Positions 17,752 through 26,104 are shown, counted from the first letter of the stretch. The stretch is DNA of 64,000 nucleotides from Planctomycetes bacterium B3_Pla (GCA_005223045.1 NJBM01000009.1:85732-149731), one strand, 5' to 3'. Numbers and translations: made by a program. Notes: generated from the letters alone by a model not told the origin.

Positions 17752-18492
17752 TCACCACTGGGCTTCAATGTAGGGGCCTATGGGGCCTTTAAGTGCGAGC
17801 TTCGCCCGGGATTTCAGGATGGCTTCGGCAATTGCCGTATCGCTTCCACGGGTAATCTTGATATTGGACGAATCCGCCTCGACAATTGTTACTTTGCGGC
17901 CTAACGCTTCGACCAATTGCGAATCATCGCTTATTTTGTCTTTTTCGAGATTCTCAAGGTTCTCGTACGCCTTTCTCAGCAGTTCGGCGGCGAAGACCTG
18001 CGGCGTCTGAGCTTCGTAAAGACCTGTCCTGTCAACCGTGTCCGCTATCGTACCGTTCTCGACTTTCTTTATTGTTGCCGTAACCGGACAAGCTAATATC
18101 GCAGCGCCGCTCTGTGCAGCGGCGATGATACTCGATTCAATCATTTTTTCCGTCACGCAACACCGGCAGGCATCGTGGACAGCGACAAGGTCGATATCGT
18201 CCCTGATAAGCTCAAGGCCTTTCTTGACCGTGTCGAAACGCTCGGCGGCGCCGAGGAATATCTTCACATCGAAAAACTTCAGGTTGGGGCCCCATTTGAC
18301 ATTTACGAGCTCCTCGTCCTCGGGGGCGATGCCCAACAGAAGCTGCTTTACGTCCTCGCGATTGGAAAAAAGCTCGACGCTCCGCAGAAAAACTGCTCTG
18401 CCGGCAACGTCAACGAACGCCTTCTTTCTCTTGCCGCCGAATCGGCTGCTGGCTCCCGCGGCACAAATAATTGCCGCAACATTCTGGCTCAT
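17752..18492 (-). CDS. ispD: 2-C-methyl-D-erythritol 4-phosphate cytidylyltransferase
   Basis: This 246-residue protein carries the nucleotidyltransferase signature AAGASSRFGG at residues 11-20, with a lysine-rich KRKKAF following. Further MEP-pathway motifs are VAVHDACRCCV (the Ala-Arg-Pro/Cys phosphate region) and TGLYEAQTPQVF. It transfers CMP from CTP to MEP, making CDP-ME, the third step of isoprenoid synthesis in the cytoplasm. ispG (57686-58744), another enzyme of the pathway, is in the same window. It lies 53 bp downstream of cobO on the same strand. The Cys-Cys in place of the usual Ala-Arg-Pro is unusual and I note it without interpretation. Confidence 0.93.
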   Translation of the reverse strand: MSQNVAAIICAAGASSRFGGKRKKAFVDVAGRAVFLRSVELFSNREDVKQLLLGIAPEDEELVNVKWGPNLKFFDVKIFLGAAERFDTVKKGLELIRDDIDLVAVHDACRCCVTEKMIESSIIAAAQSGAAILACPVTATIKKVENGTIADTVDRTGLYEAQTPQVFAAELLRKAYENLENLEKDKISDDSQLVEALGRKVTIVEADSSNIKITRGSDTAIAEAILKSRAKLALKGPIGPYIEAQW

Positions 18493-18545
18493 AGCAAAAG
18501 CTCCTGTTCTATGCTCTTGTCCTTGCTTATCTCACACATCCGCGA

Positions 18546-19088
18546 TTAATACTCGATGCCCCGTCTTGCAGGTGCGCCTTTGTCGAACGGATGCTTGACG
18601 TTTTTCATTTCCGTCACCAGGTCCGCCAATTCTATCAGTTCGGCGGCGGCGCCCCGGCCGGTTAGAACAATTTCGACGGCCGGATCTCTTCGGTCTATGA
18701 GATTCTTCAAATCTTCCAGTTTAGCCAGACCTTTTGAGAGACAGAACACGATTTCATCGAGTATCAGCACGTCGTAAAGTCTATCCTGCGCCATTTCAGC
18801 GACCCTCTCAAGGATTTCGCTGATCGCCGTCTTCACCGCGGCTATGGCATTCTCGTCCTCCAGAGACCTCGACATATCCCAGGGTATATCGACCGTTTCA
18901 ACTGTGATTGCGGCGGTCCCGGATGCCAGCGCGAGACGCTCACCTACATCGAGCGTCGGCGGCTTCAAGAATTGATAGATCAGGACCTTGTTCCCCTGGC
19001 CTGCGGCGCGCAGCGCCAAGCCAAACGCAGCGGTCGTCTTTCCCTTGCCGTGGCCGGTATAAATCTGTACGAGTCCTTTTTCCAGCAT
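18546..19088 (-). CDS. cobO: Cob(I)yrinic acid a,c-diamide adenosyltransferase
   Basis: This is a 180-residue P-loop protein of the CobO/BtuR/CobA type. It has a GHGKGKTTA nucleotide motif at residues 12-20, [28 protein letters not shown] near residue 110, and the C-terminal VLTGRGA and [23 protein letters not shown], which I recognise from the family. It adenosylates corrinoids, making adenosyl-cobamides in the cytoplasm. The frame is open to 19196, but the extra 36 codons have no family counterpart and run into the hppA remnant region, so I use the ATG at 19088. A corrinoid enzyme fits the presence of the URO-D-like gene elsewhere in the window. Confidence 0.92.
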   Translation of the reverse strand: MLEKGLVQIYTGHGKGKTTAAFGLALRAAGQGNKVLIYQFLKPPTLDVGERLALASGTAAITVETVDIPWDMSRSLEDENAIAAVKTAISEILERVAEMAQDRLYDVLILDEIVFCLSKGLAKLEDLKNLIDRRDPAVEIVLTGRGAAAELIELADLVTEMKNVKHPFDKGAPARRGIEY

Positions 19089-19153
19089 GACGGCATTATA
19101 AGCATCTCTGCCGTCGTTATAAAGCGCCAAATCCAGGCGGGTAACAGCTCGGA

Positions 19154-19358
19154 GGAGGTGCGTGGGACAACGCAAAAAAAAGGGATTGAAAGTCATCGCG
19201 AAAACAGAGATGATATGGAAGTCGCTTATAAGGCAGCAGTGGTCGGAGATATGGTGGGCGACCCGTTCAGGGATGTTTCGGGCCCGGCTATGAATATACT
19301 CATCAAGCTCATGGTTACAGTTGCCTTGGTGTTCTGTTTAGTCCTTTGTTCGGTATAA
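19154..19358 (+). pseudogene. 3' remnant of membrane-bound pyrophosphatase gene hppA
   Basis: Only the last fifty or so codons are left. GGAWDNAKK, a hallmark of H+/Na+-translocating pyrophosphatases, is encoded at 19154-19180. After a shift of one base in the run of eight A (19174-19181), the frame continues with [20 protein letters not shown] and MNILIKLM, ending with a normal hydrophobic tail and TAA at 19356. The body of the gene, about 650 codons, is missing: the sequence to the left is the start of the divergent cobO. Two frames and no 5' part mean it cannot encode a pump. A collapsed assembly joint is an alternative explanation. Confidence 0.85.
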
Positions 19359-19370
19359 GAAGGAATCATA

Positions 19371-19841
19371 ATGAGTTTTGCAGATACTTGTAACAGCCTT
19401 GCCAATCACATAGGCTTCTTTGCAGGCAAAAGCCGTAATGTATTATTGTCTGCCCGGAAGAAGCTGAAAGACTCGACAAATTTGCCCGATAAGATTCGAA
19501 ATGCTATGATCGAGAAGCTGACCCGCACGCTATACAAACAAGCTGAGTTTATGATGGACAAGCTTTCAAAGCGATTGGAAGTAATAGATGAGGTTGCCGG
19601 GCCCTTTTATGAAAAAATTAACGTTATGAGCGCCCGTGGCCCGGTCAGCGAAAACCAGTTGTGGGAAGAGATGAATTCAATTGAAGGGGCCGAGAAACTG
19701 GCTGACCAGGAAAAGGTCTTATTGGTAACTTTGTTCGGCCAAATTGTCGGTGCTCAAAAGTCGAAAGTTGTCGATGCGGTTGTTGTCGAAAAACCACCTC
19801 TAAAGCCAGTTACAAAAGGAAAGTGCCGTGCTGACCGGTAA
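19371..19841 (+). CDS. Conserved helical protein of unknown function
   Basis: This 156-residue protein starts MSFADTCNSLANHIGFFAGKSRN. It is mostly alpha-helical by composition, with basic helices (KKLKDSTNL, KLTRTLYKQAEFMMDKLSKRLE) and a proline/lysine tail (KPPLKPVTKGK). No signal peptide or membrane helix is visible. It lies 12 bp downstream of the hppA remnant on the same strand, so it was probably once co-transcribed with the intact pump gene. I do not recognise a family. Confidence 0.6.
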   Translation: MSFADTCNSLANHIGFFAGKSRNVLLSARKKLKDSTNLPDKIRNAMIEKLTRTLYKQAEFMMDKLSKRLEVIDEVAGPFYEKINVMSARGPVSENQLWEEMNSIEGAEKLADQEKVLLVTLFGQIVGAQKSKVVDAVVVEKPPLKPVTKGKCRADR

Positions 19842-19965
19842 ATCCGGCACAAATCAAATAATCGCCTGACCGGCCAATCATTCCTCAATTCCAACATATA
19901 CAGTTGCAGTGACGGATCCGATTAGTGGGCAGCGGGCCGGTTGTATATCACCGACTGCCTCAAAC

Positions 19966-20403
19966 CTATGTCTTTTTGCGATTGCAGCTCCTGCAAATAC
20001 CAAATATTTCCATCCTGTGTCTGACAGCGGAGAACTTATGCTTTTTTGCCAGTCTTTCCTGCAGCTTTTCAATCCCGGGACTCATTACCTCGATAATTCT
20101 GCCGCATTTCAGGCAGACTAAATGATCGTGGTGTTGATGTTTGTGTTTGTGCTCGTAGCGTTTGGTGCTGCCCCCGAAATCGACCTTTCTCGCCAATCCA
20201 GCATTGCATATTACCTCCATCGTACGATAGACGGTGGCGAGGCCGATTTTGGGGTCTCTTTTTTTAACCAGATCGTGAAGGTCATTGATCGTGGGGTGTT
20301 GCTCGGTCTTGAGGAATATGTCCAGGATTTGCTCTCGCTGTTTGCTGTACAGCTTCCCGTTTTCTCTGAGGTATTGATTGAATACGGTCTTTGCCGGTTT
20401 CAT
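19966..20403 (-). CDS. fur: Fur-family metal-responsive repressor
   Basis: This is a 145-residue Fur-type protein with an N-terminal winged helix (KYS...REQILDIF, ATVYRTMEVICNAGLARKVD), the sensor segment KRYEHKHKHQHHDH, and two structural-zinc pairs, C97-x-x-C100 and C137-x-x-C140. An ATG at 20442 is possible, but the one at 20403 follows AAGTAAGG nine bases upstream and lies at the standard family start. It faces the feo operon across a spacer with Fur-box-like sequences on both sides, so iron-dependent control of feo and of itself is likely. The histidine-rich segment is longer than in E. coli Fur; a different metal (as in Zur or PerR) cannot be excluded. Confidence 0.9.
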   Translation of the reverse strand: MKPAKTVFNQYLRENGKLYSKQREQILDIFLKTEQHPTINDLHDLVKKRDPKIGLATVYRTMEVICNAGLARKVDFGGSTKRYEHKHKHQHHDHLVCLKCGRIIEVMSPGIEKLQERLAKKHKFSAVRHRMEIFGICRSCNRKKT

Positions 20404-20419
20404 TGACGTTTGCCTTACT

Positions 20420-20441
20420 TGATAATTGATTATCGTTCTCA
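20420..20441 (-). promoter_or_regulatory. Putative Fur box upstream of fur
   Basis: TGATTATCGTTCTCA (20427-20441) matches the 7-1-7 Fur motif at 12 of 14 defined positions. The adjoining GATAATTGATTATC adds a second inverted GATAAT pair. It lies 20-40 bases before the fur start. Confidence 0.55.
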
Positions 20442-20512
20442 CTGATTTCCGTAAATTCTATAATATATTGCAGCCTTGTCAAAAAATTTTTATAAAATCT
20501 CAAAAAAAGCGA

Positions 20513-20541
20513 TTGACAACCGTTCGAGCCTGATATATTAT
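20513..20541 (+). promoter_or_regulatory. Promoter of the feo operon
   Basis: TTGACA, a 17-bp spacer, then TATTAT, about 90 bp before feoB. Confidence 0.65.
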
Positions 20542-20554
20542 ACTAAATTGAGAT

Positions 20555-20569
20555 TGAGAATTATTATCA
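20555..20569 (+). promoter_or_regulatory. Fur box in the feo promoter
   Basis: TGAGAATTATTATCA differs from the TGATAAT-N-ATTATCA motif at one position. It sits just downstream of the -10, where a bound repressor would block initiation. Confidence 0.8.
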
Positions 20570-20627
20570 TTTTCATGTGCGTGCCAATTCTGTTTACGGG
20601 TAAAATATTTGTGAAAGGAGACTGATA

Positions 20628-22694
20628 ATGGTTATCAATAATAACATACTTAAAGAAAGAAAGGGAGGCCATTTTATGCCTGTAAAAACAACATCGCCAA
20701 CTCGTGTTACATGTGCGCCTTTAAGAAAAGCCGAGTTCAAAAAAGAAACATTAACACAGAAAGTACTGCTTGTGGGCAGTCCCAACGTTGGAAAAAGCAT
20801 GCTGTTCAACAGGTTGACAGGCCGATATGTCACGGTTTCGAACTATCCAGGCACAACCATTGAAGTTTCTCTCGGTCACTGCGAGGTTTCCGGCCGCAAA
20901 TATGAAATTATCGATACGCCCGGAATGTATTCGCTGTCAACCATAACCGCCGAAGAAAAAGTCGCCGCGGATATGGTTTTAAACGAAAAAGCTGGTGCTG
21001 TTATTCATGTCATAGACTCAAAAAATATCGAACGGTCACTTGGTTTGACACTACAACTCATAGAAGCGGGGCTTGCAGTTATTCTGGTGCTGAATATGGC
21101 AGACGAGGCTCGAGGGCTGGGGATAAAAATAAATCTTGATAAACTCCGAAATGTTCTGGGTATTGACGTACTCGAAACAGTTGCTACAACCGGTGAAGGA
21201 GTAAAGCAACTTATTGACAGAATCGGCCATGCCGGCCCTGTGGAAAAACCGAGGCGGCTTAACTATTGCACTGTAATTGAAAAGGCGATTTCAGCTATTG
21301 GCGAACGCTCAGATATGGATACACAAATTTCAAAACGGACAAAAGCACTACAACTACTTGTCGATAATGCCGCATTTTCAGATTCATCGGGTAATAAACA
21401 GTCCGCTATTGATGCAGAGAACCTTAGAGAAATCTCTCGTAAGTGCAGAGGTCAACTGGAGCACTCTGTGAATTATCATATAACTATTGCCGTTCAGGAG
21501 GAGGTAAAAAAAATACTCAGTAAAACAGTAGAATTCCCAAATAAACATTTAAGAACCTTTCGTGAGAGTTTGAGTCGATTTTGTATGCACCCGGTAGCTG
21601 GGATTCCTCTTTTATTTGCGGTTCTTTATTTTGGCATTTATAAATTTGTAGGCGGTTTCGGCGCAGGAACATTAGTTGACTTCCTCGAATCAACGATTTT
21701 CGAGACATACATTAATCCGTATGTCATAGGGTTCTGCACAAAGATACTGCCCTGGAAGCTGATATTAGATCTGGTAGCCGGTGAATATGGCGTAATAACA
21801 CTGGGAGTAAGATATGCTATTGCGATTGTTTTGCCTATTGTCGGAACATTTTTTATAGCGTTCTCAATCCTGGAAGACAGTGGCTATCTGCCGCGTTTGG
21901 CAATGTTAATCGACCGTGTATTAAAGAAAATAGGGCTAAACGGGCGGGCAGTGATACCGATCGTGCTTGGCTTTGGCTGCGATACGATGGCCACTATGGT
22001 GACCAGAACCTTAGAGACAAGACGCGAAAAGATCATAGCGTCTATCTTGCTGGCTCTTGCGATTCCATGTTCGGCACAACTTGGCGTAATTCTTGGACTA
22101 CTCGCCGGCCATCCTTATGCCCTTCTTGCATGGGTAGGATTTGTAGGAGTTGTGTTCCTGTTGTCTGGAACACTTATGGCCAGACTTTTCCCGGGACCAA
22201 AACCGAGTTTCTATATGGAATTACCGCCGCTGAGACTGCCGAGACCGGGTAATGTAATTGTAAAAACCTATTCAAGGATGGTCTGGTATTTCAAGGAAAT
22301 ATTACCATTATTCATTCTGGCAAGTTTACTGATATGGCTTGGTCAGATTACAGGTGTTTTCCAGTTTCTGGTTAAAAGCTTAGAGCCGGTAGTTAATGCG
22401 ATCGGTTTGCCGGACAAGGCATCGGTAGCTTTTCTTTTCGGCTTTTTCCGCAGGGACTACGGCGCTGCCGGTCTTTACGATCTTCAGGGGGATGGCCTGA
22501 TGACAGGAAACCAATTGGCTGTAGCAGCTATTACTCTCACGCTCTTTTTACCGTGTATCGCACAGTTCTTGATTTTCAAGAAAGAATGCGGCACGAAAAT
22601 AGCCGTTATTACTTCACTATGCATTTGTGTTATAGCTTTTGCGGTGGGCTTTATTGCAAATACATTTTTTAACGTATTTGGAATAGTGTTATGA
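20628..22694 (+). CDS. feoB: Ferrous iron transporter FeoB
   Basis: This 688-residue protein has an N-terminal GTPase with G1 GSPNVGKS (50-57), G2 YPGTT, G3 DTPG (96-99) and G4 NMAD (156-159), followed by the helical GDI-like region and the multi-pass membrane domain with two Gate segments. The second half contains VIPIVLGFGCDTMA and later FGFFRRDYGAAGLYDLQ. It imports Fe2+ across the inner membrane, driven or gated by GTP binding. Two in-frame starts have good ribosome sites: the ATG at 20628 (AAAGGAG) and the one at 20676 (AAGGGAGG). It is coupled by overlap to the zinc-ribbon gene and lies under a Fur box. Confidence 0.95.
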   Translation: MVINNNILKERKGGHFMPVKTTSPTRVTCAPLRKAEFKKETLTQKVLLVGSPNVGKSMLFNRLTGRYVTVSNYPGTTIEVSLGHCEVSGRKYEIIDTPGMYSLSTITAEEKVAADMVLNEKAGAVIHVIDSKNIERSLGLTLQLIEAGLAVILVLNMADEARGLGIKINLDKLRNVLGIDVLETVATTGEGVKQLIDRIGHAGPVEKPRRLNYCTVIEKAISAIGERSDMDTQISKRTKALQLLVDNAAFSDSSGNKQSAIDAENLREISRKCRGQLEHSVNYHITIAVQEEVKKILSKTVEFPNKHLRTFRESLSRFCMHPVAGIPLLFAVLYFGIYKFVGGFGAGTLVDFLESTIFETYINPYVIGFCTKILPWKLILDLVAGEYGVITLGVRYAIAIVLPIVGTFFIAFSILEDSGYLPRLAMLIDRVLKKIGLNGRAVIPIVLGFGCDTMATMVTRTLETRREKIIASILLALAIPCSAQLGVILGLLAGHPYALLAWVGFVGVVFLLSGTLMARLFPGPKPSFYMELPPLRLPRPGNVIVKTYSRMVWYFKEILPLFILASLLIWLGQITGVFQFLVKSLEPVVNAIGLPDKASVAFLFGFFRRDYGAAGLYDLQGDGLMTGNQLAVAAITLTLFLPCIAQFLIFKKECGTKIAVITSLCICVIAFAVGFIANTFFNVFGIVL

Positions 22695-22864
22695 ACTGTC
22701 CATTCTGCGGAAAAGATTTTGATGAAGAATCAGCAGAAAAACAATGCAGACAATGCAATCTCTTTTCAGCGTGTAAGAAAGTTGAATGTCCGTATTGCGG
22801 TTATCAAAGTCCGCGGAAACCAAAATCATTAAAATGGCTAAATATAACAAGGACAAAAAAATGA
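22691..22864 (+). CDS. Small zinc-ribbon protein in the feo operon
   Basis: A 57-codon gene too short for routine gene finding. The ATG overlaps the feoB stop (ATGA, 22691-22694), and its own stop overlaps the start of the next gene in the same way (22861-22864). The product opens MNCPFCGKDF and has paired Cys motifs CPFC, CRQC and CPYC, an arrangement of one or two zinc ribbons, ending in a basic tail. The double ATGA coupling argues that it is translated with FeoB and the DtxR/FeoA protein. A role as metal sensor, chaperone or FeoC-like partner of FeoB is plausible but unproven. Confidence 0.75.
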   Translation: MNCPFCGKDFDEESAEKQCRQCNLFSACKKVECPYCGYQSPRKPKSLKWLNITRTKK

Positions 22865-23490
22865 TTAATCCTGAAGTTGAGGAATTGTTGGAAAGTTTAT
22901 ACCAGTATGAAATTGAGGACGGCCGATATCCGCCGGAAAATATAACAGAAAACGGTGCTGATGGTGCAACCTCACTTAAGCTAATAAAGCTTCATGAAGA
23001 AAAATACAAGCTGACAGAAGCGGGAAAAGAGGCGGGCAAAAGCGTTGTACGCCGACACCGCTTAGCCGAAAGACTTCTGCAGGATGTCTTAGCCGTAGGT
23101 CCCAGCCACATCGAAGAAGATGCCTGCCGATTCGAACATGTCCTGCAGGACGAAGTGGACCAGAAGGTTTGTATTCTGCTTGGACACCCTACGCATTGTC
23201 CACATGGAAAATCTATTCCACAGGCACAGTGTTGCCGAAAAGCACAGGTTGATTTGATAAAGGAAGTTAGACCGCTTTGTGACGCCAGGCCTGAATCGGA
23301 AGGCACAGTCGCTTATTTGGCTACAAAGGACAACCGTCAGGTTCAGAAACTGCTCGCGATGGGCATTTTGCCGGGAGCTAATATAAAGGTGATTCGCCAA
23401 TTTCCTTCATATGTTTTTCAGGTTGGCTACAGCCAGTTTGCCGTTGACCGTCCTTTGGCTGAAGTAATTTATGTCCGTTGGAATGAGTAA
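22861..23490 (+). CDS. DtxR-like dimerization plus FeoA domain protein
   Basis: This is a 209-residue protein. The N-terminal 55 residues look like a shortened DtxR-type winged helix (LESLYQYEIEDG, LTEAGKE). They are followed by the DtxR metal-binding and dimerization domain (VVRRHRLAERLLQDVL, EDACRFEHVLQDEV, CILLGHPTHCPHGKSIP). The last 75 residues form a FeoA/SH3-like domain (VQKLLAMGILPGANIKVI, FQVGYSQFAVDRPLA). I place the start at the ATG at 22861, coupled to the zinc-ribbon gene; an ORF start at 22786 is not in register with the operon. The helix-turn-helix is visibly too short, so it may act on FeoB through its FeoA domain rather than bind DNA. An alternative is a divergent manganese/iron repressor. 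Confidence 0.85.
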   Translation: MINPEVEELLESLYQYEIEDGRYPPENITENGADGATSLKLIKLHEEKYKLTEAGKEAGKSVVRRHRLAERLLQDVLAVGPSHIEEDACRFEHVLQDEVDQKVCILLGHPTHCPHGKSIPQAQCCRKAQVDLIKEVRPLCDARPESEGTVAYLATKDNRQVQKLLAMGILPGANIKVIRQFPSYVFQVGYSQFAVDRPLAEVIYVRWNE

Positions 23491-23688
23491 TCAGCCGGTC
23501 CCATTTAAAGCAGTTAACTATTAAGACGTGGAGTCACACTGGCTTAATGTTCCCGATCTAATTTGAGAATGATTAAGCACGGCACCGAAGGTGCGCGCAT
23601 AAAAGGAATGAAGAACCAAGTACGGCCGACGAACCGCTAACAAGAACACTCTTACTTGTCAGTGCATTTGGAGAAAGGACTTGAACAC

Positions 23689-24879
23689 ATGACTTGTCAC
23701 AAAACTCAAGGACTATTGACTGACCGAATACTACTTTTGGCTATAGTAACGGTGCTCATGGCGACTGCCTCCCGTGCACAAGATCAACAATGGCTCTTGG
23801 GCGACTGGAATGGCAAACGCCAGGCTCTGGCGGAAGAAGGTTTCGAATTCGAATTTGTCCTTACCGTCGAGGGCGTTCAGAATGTAGCTGGGGGAGTTGC
23901 CCGCAGCAGCCGAGGATTGGCAAATCTTGACTTGATCATGGATGCGTGGGGCAAGGCCCTCGGACTCTCCGAAGATGGGGATTTGCATCTTTATCTGTTG
24001 GGCGATTCCGGCGGTGCGCCCACGGAAATGATCGGTGATGTCCAGGCGACCAGTAATATCGAAGCCCCCGGCACTTTTAAGCTTTACGAGGCATGGTGGC
24101 GGCAACGCCATGCCGAAGACAAAATTGCCTGGCTGATCGGTCTGCACGACTATAATGCGCTTTTCGACGCATTGGATACGGCCGGTCACTTCACAAACAG
24201 CTCCTTTGGTATCTCGCCCGATATTTCCCAACTGCCTCCATCCATCTTCCCGACAACCTCCTTGGCGTTTGTCCTATCGCTCTTCTCAGAAGACGGGGAT
24301 TACCTGTATATAGGTGCATATGACGGTGTCCCAGGCGATCCTGGCGACGAAAAAGGAACGCAGATCATCCTTGATAGTGACGACGGCGTTTTCTATGCGC
24401 TCGAAGCAGGCATCCAAAACGAGGAGACAATGACCAAACTCGCCGGCGGCGGCTGGCACCGTACGACTGATTTCGAAGCTGAATTCAGTGGCAGAACCTA
24501 CTCCCACAACTCAGGCGTCTATCTCATCGGCGAGACTAACCTCACCGATCACTGGGCCGGATTCTTTCAATTAGGTAATGCCGACAAGAACCGCAACCAG
24601 ATCGGCTTCTACTCCGGTGCGGGCCTGGTGTATTCCGCCCTCTTGACCGAAAACGACATCTTCGGCATTGGTTTGGCGCGTGCCGAGAGTAGCAATGAGT
24701 ACAGGGATTTCAACCCTGGTGCGGATGGCTACGAGATGGCGCTCGAATGTACTTACAAGTTTAGCCCCTACCCATGGATGACCTTGCAGCCGGGTCTTCA
24801 GTTCATAAAGAACCCTGGAATGGATCCTGCCCTGGATGATGCCGTGGCATTCTCACTCAGGGCGTATATGAGCTTCTGA
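23689..24879 (+). CDS. OprB-type carbohydrate porin
   Basis: This 396-residue outer-membrane protein has a signal peptide (ending ATASRAQ) and starts with WLLGDWNGKRQALAEEGFEF, the signature of carbohydrate-selective porins of the OprB family (PF04966). Many beta strands alternate with Gly-rich turns, and the C-terminus is LRAYMSF, ending in Phe like most outer-membrane barrels. It should let sugars diffuse across the outer membrane. A TTG start at 23656 is possible, but the ATG at 23689 has AAAGGA upstream and leaves a normal leader. It lies 198 bp after the feo operon and is not obviously part of it. It supports a Gram-negative cell envelope. Confidence 0.88.
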   Translation: MTCHKTQGLLTDRILLLAIVTVLMATASRAQDQQWLLGDWNGKRQALAEEGFEFEFVLTVEGVQNVAGGVARSSRGLANLDLIMDAWGKALGLSEDGDLHLYLLGDSGGAPTEMIGDVQATSNIEAPGTFKLYEAWWRQRHAEDKIAWLIGLHDYNALFDALDTAGHFTNSSFGISPDISQLPPSIFPTTSLAFVLSLFSEDGDYLYIGAYDGVPGDPGDEKGTQIILDSDDGVFYALEAGIQNEETMTKLAGGGWHRTTDFEAEFSGRTYSHNSGVYLIGETNLTDHWAGFFQLGNADKNRNQIGFYSGAGLVYSALLTENDIFGIGLARAESSNEYRDFNPGADGYEMALECTYKFSPYPWMTLQPGLQFIKNPGMDPALDDAVAFSLRAYMSF

Positions 24880-25021
24880 AACTCGTTGTGATTTTGTCTT
24901 GCCTTGCCGGCGTTTATCTGATACACGTGAGACCAAGATTGGTAAAGTTTATGATTTGCAGTTGAGCCTTTAACGTGGACGAGGTTGTTTGGGTCGACAG
25001 CCTCTTGAACTCGAAAAAGGC

Positions 25022-25051
25022 TTGACGGCGTACGAAGGAAGCTGTTATATT
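25022..25051 (+). promoter_or_regulatory. Promoter of the tRNA-Met/tRNA-Glu unit
   Basis: TTGACG, an 18-bp spacer and TATATT lie about 20 bases before the first tRNA gene. Confidence 0.6.
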
Positions 25052-25070
25052 GCCGCAAGTTAGGAATTTT

Positions 25071-25144
25071 GGCGGCGTAGCTCAGTTGGTTAGAGCATGG
25101 GATTCATAAGCCCAGGGTCGTTGGTTCGAATCCAACCGCCGCTA
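25071..25144 (+). tRNA. tRNA-Met (CAT), elongator
   Basis: A complete cloverleaf of 74 nt. The acceptor arm GGCGGCG pairs with CGCCGCT (a G-U at the end), the D arm contains TAGCTCAGTTGG, the anticodon loop is TTCATAA, and the T arm is GTTGG-TTCGAAT-CCAAC. The GGCGGCG start differs from initiator tRNA. An A-G mismatch closes the anticodon stem next to the loop. A tRNA-Ile with a modified CAT anticodon is less likely. Confidence 0.93.
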
Positions 25145-25149
25145 TTGAC

Positions 25150-25205
25150 GTGTATCTCGTCAAGCGTATCTCGCAAAAGACGATATACGAGCGACGAACG
25201 ACGAT
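25150..25205. repeat. Heptamer-phased array between tRNA genes
   Basis: Eight consecutive 7-bp units, for example GTGTATC, TCGTCAA, GCGTATC, ATACGAG and CGACGAT. The 7-bp phase is kept while the unit drifts. Confidence 0.7.
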
Positions 25206-25211
25206 TGAAAT

Positions 25212-25284
25212 GCCCCCATCGTCTAGTGGCCTAGGATATCAGGTTCTCATCCTGGAGACAGGGGTTCGACTCCCCTTGGGGGTA
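25212..25284 (+). tRNA. tRNA-Glu (CTC)
   Basis: A 73-nt cloverleaf with acceptor GCCCCCA paired to TGGGGGT, D-arm ATCGTCTAGTGGCC, anticodon loop TTCTCAT and T-arm CAGGGGTTCGACTCCCCT-like. A run of six T directly after the gene may end transcription. Confidence 0.95.
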
Positions 25285-25319
25285 TTTTTTATTGATTATA
25301 GCCAGTTGATTGTTTAGCG

Positions 25320-25790
25320 ATGAGCAATGGCAAACAAGACCGGCGGTTTATGGAAGCGGCCATCGGCGCTGCCGAGATTGCCGAGGAAAACGGCGATGTT
25401 CCGATCGGGGCGGTCATCGTTTATGAAAACCGGATAATCGCGCGGGCGTATAACCAGAGAGAGCAGCTTGCCGACCCGACGGCCCACGCCGAGATAGTCG
25501 CCTTGACGCAGGCGGCGGCATTTCTCGAAAGCTGGAGGTTGCACGGCTGTACGATCTACGTTACCTTGGAGCCGTGTCCGATGTGTGCCGGGGCGTTGGT
25601 TCTGGCTCGGTTGGATAGATTGGTGTTTGGCTGCGACGATCCCAAGAGCGGCGCCTGCGGCAGTCTGTACAATATCGTTGAAGATGAAAGGTTGAATCAC
25701 AGATTGCAAGTGACCGCAGGCGTCCTTGCCGAGCAATGCAGCGAACAATTACAGAGTTTTTTCAAGCAAAAAAGGTCGCAAAGCAACTAA
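25320..25790 (+). CDS. tadA: tRNA-specific adenosine deaminase
   Basis: This 156-residue zinc deaminase has the catalytic H56-A57-E58 motif and the zinc ligands P85-C86-P87-M88-C89 with AGALVLARLDRLVFG. TadA converts A34 to inosine in the anticodon of tRNA-Arg(ACG). The HAEIVALTQAA and VTLEPCPMCAGA motifs fit TadA better than cytidine or guanine deaminases, though guanine deaminase cannot be fully excluded. It lies between tRNA-Glu and tRNA-Ser, all on the same strand. Confidence 0.9.
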   Translation: MSNGKQDRRFMEAAIGAAEIAEENGDVPIGAVIVYENRIIARAYNQREQLADPTAHAEIVALTQAAAFLESWRLHGCTIYVTLEPCPMCAGALVLARLDRLVFGCDDPKSGACGSLYNIVEDERLNHRLQVTAGVLAEQCSEQLQSFFKQKRSQSN

Positions 25791-25791
25791 G

Positions 25792-25819
25792 AACTCAAAA
25801 CTCAAAACTCAAAACTCAG
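25792..25819. repeat. Heptamer-phased array after tadA
   Basis: Four 7-bp units (AACTCAA twice, then AACTCAG and AACTGAT) directly before tRNA-Ser. Confidence 0.75.
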
Positions 25820-25821
25820 AA

Positions 25822-25908
25822 CTGATTTGGAGAGGTGTCCGAGTGGCTTAAGGGGCAGCCTTGGAAAGGCTGTGTAGGGCTTGCCCTACCGGGGGTTCGA
25901 ATCCCCCC
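25822..25908 (+). tRNA. tRNA-Ser (GGA)
   Basis: An 87-nt class II tRNA. The acceptor GGAGAGG pairs with CCTCTCC, the anticodon loop has TTGGAAA, a long variable arm carries GTAGGGCTTGCCCTAC, and the T arm is GGGGGTTCGAATCCCCC. Confidence 0.95.
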
Positions 25909-26104
25909 CTCTCCGTTACATTTGATAGCTTCGAGCGAGCGTTTTACGGCATTATCTCGACGATTTCTGCCTGGATGAGCACGGTTTACAGGCCAAAACT
26001 TAGGTTTATTCGTATTTTTTTCCAAAACAGATTCCTTCCCATTATGGCAATTCCTGCATTATCTGGTTGCTGTTTTCCGGAAATATTGTTAATCAAGTAC
26101 GCCT

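Noticed and set aside
25071-25144. Initiator tRNA-fMet
   Set aside because: The gene has the elongator-type GGCGGCG start and no three G-C pairs in the anticodon stem of the initiator type.
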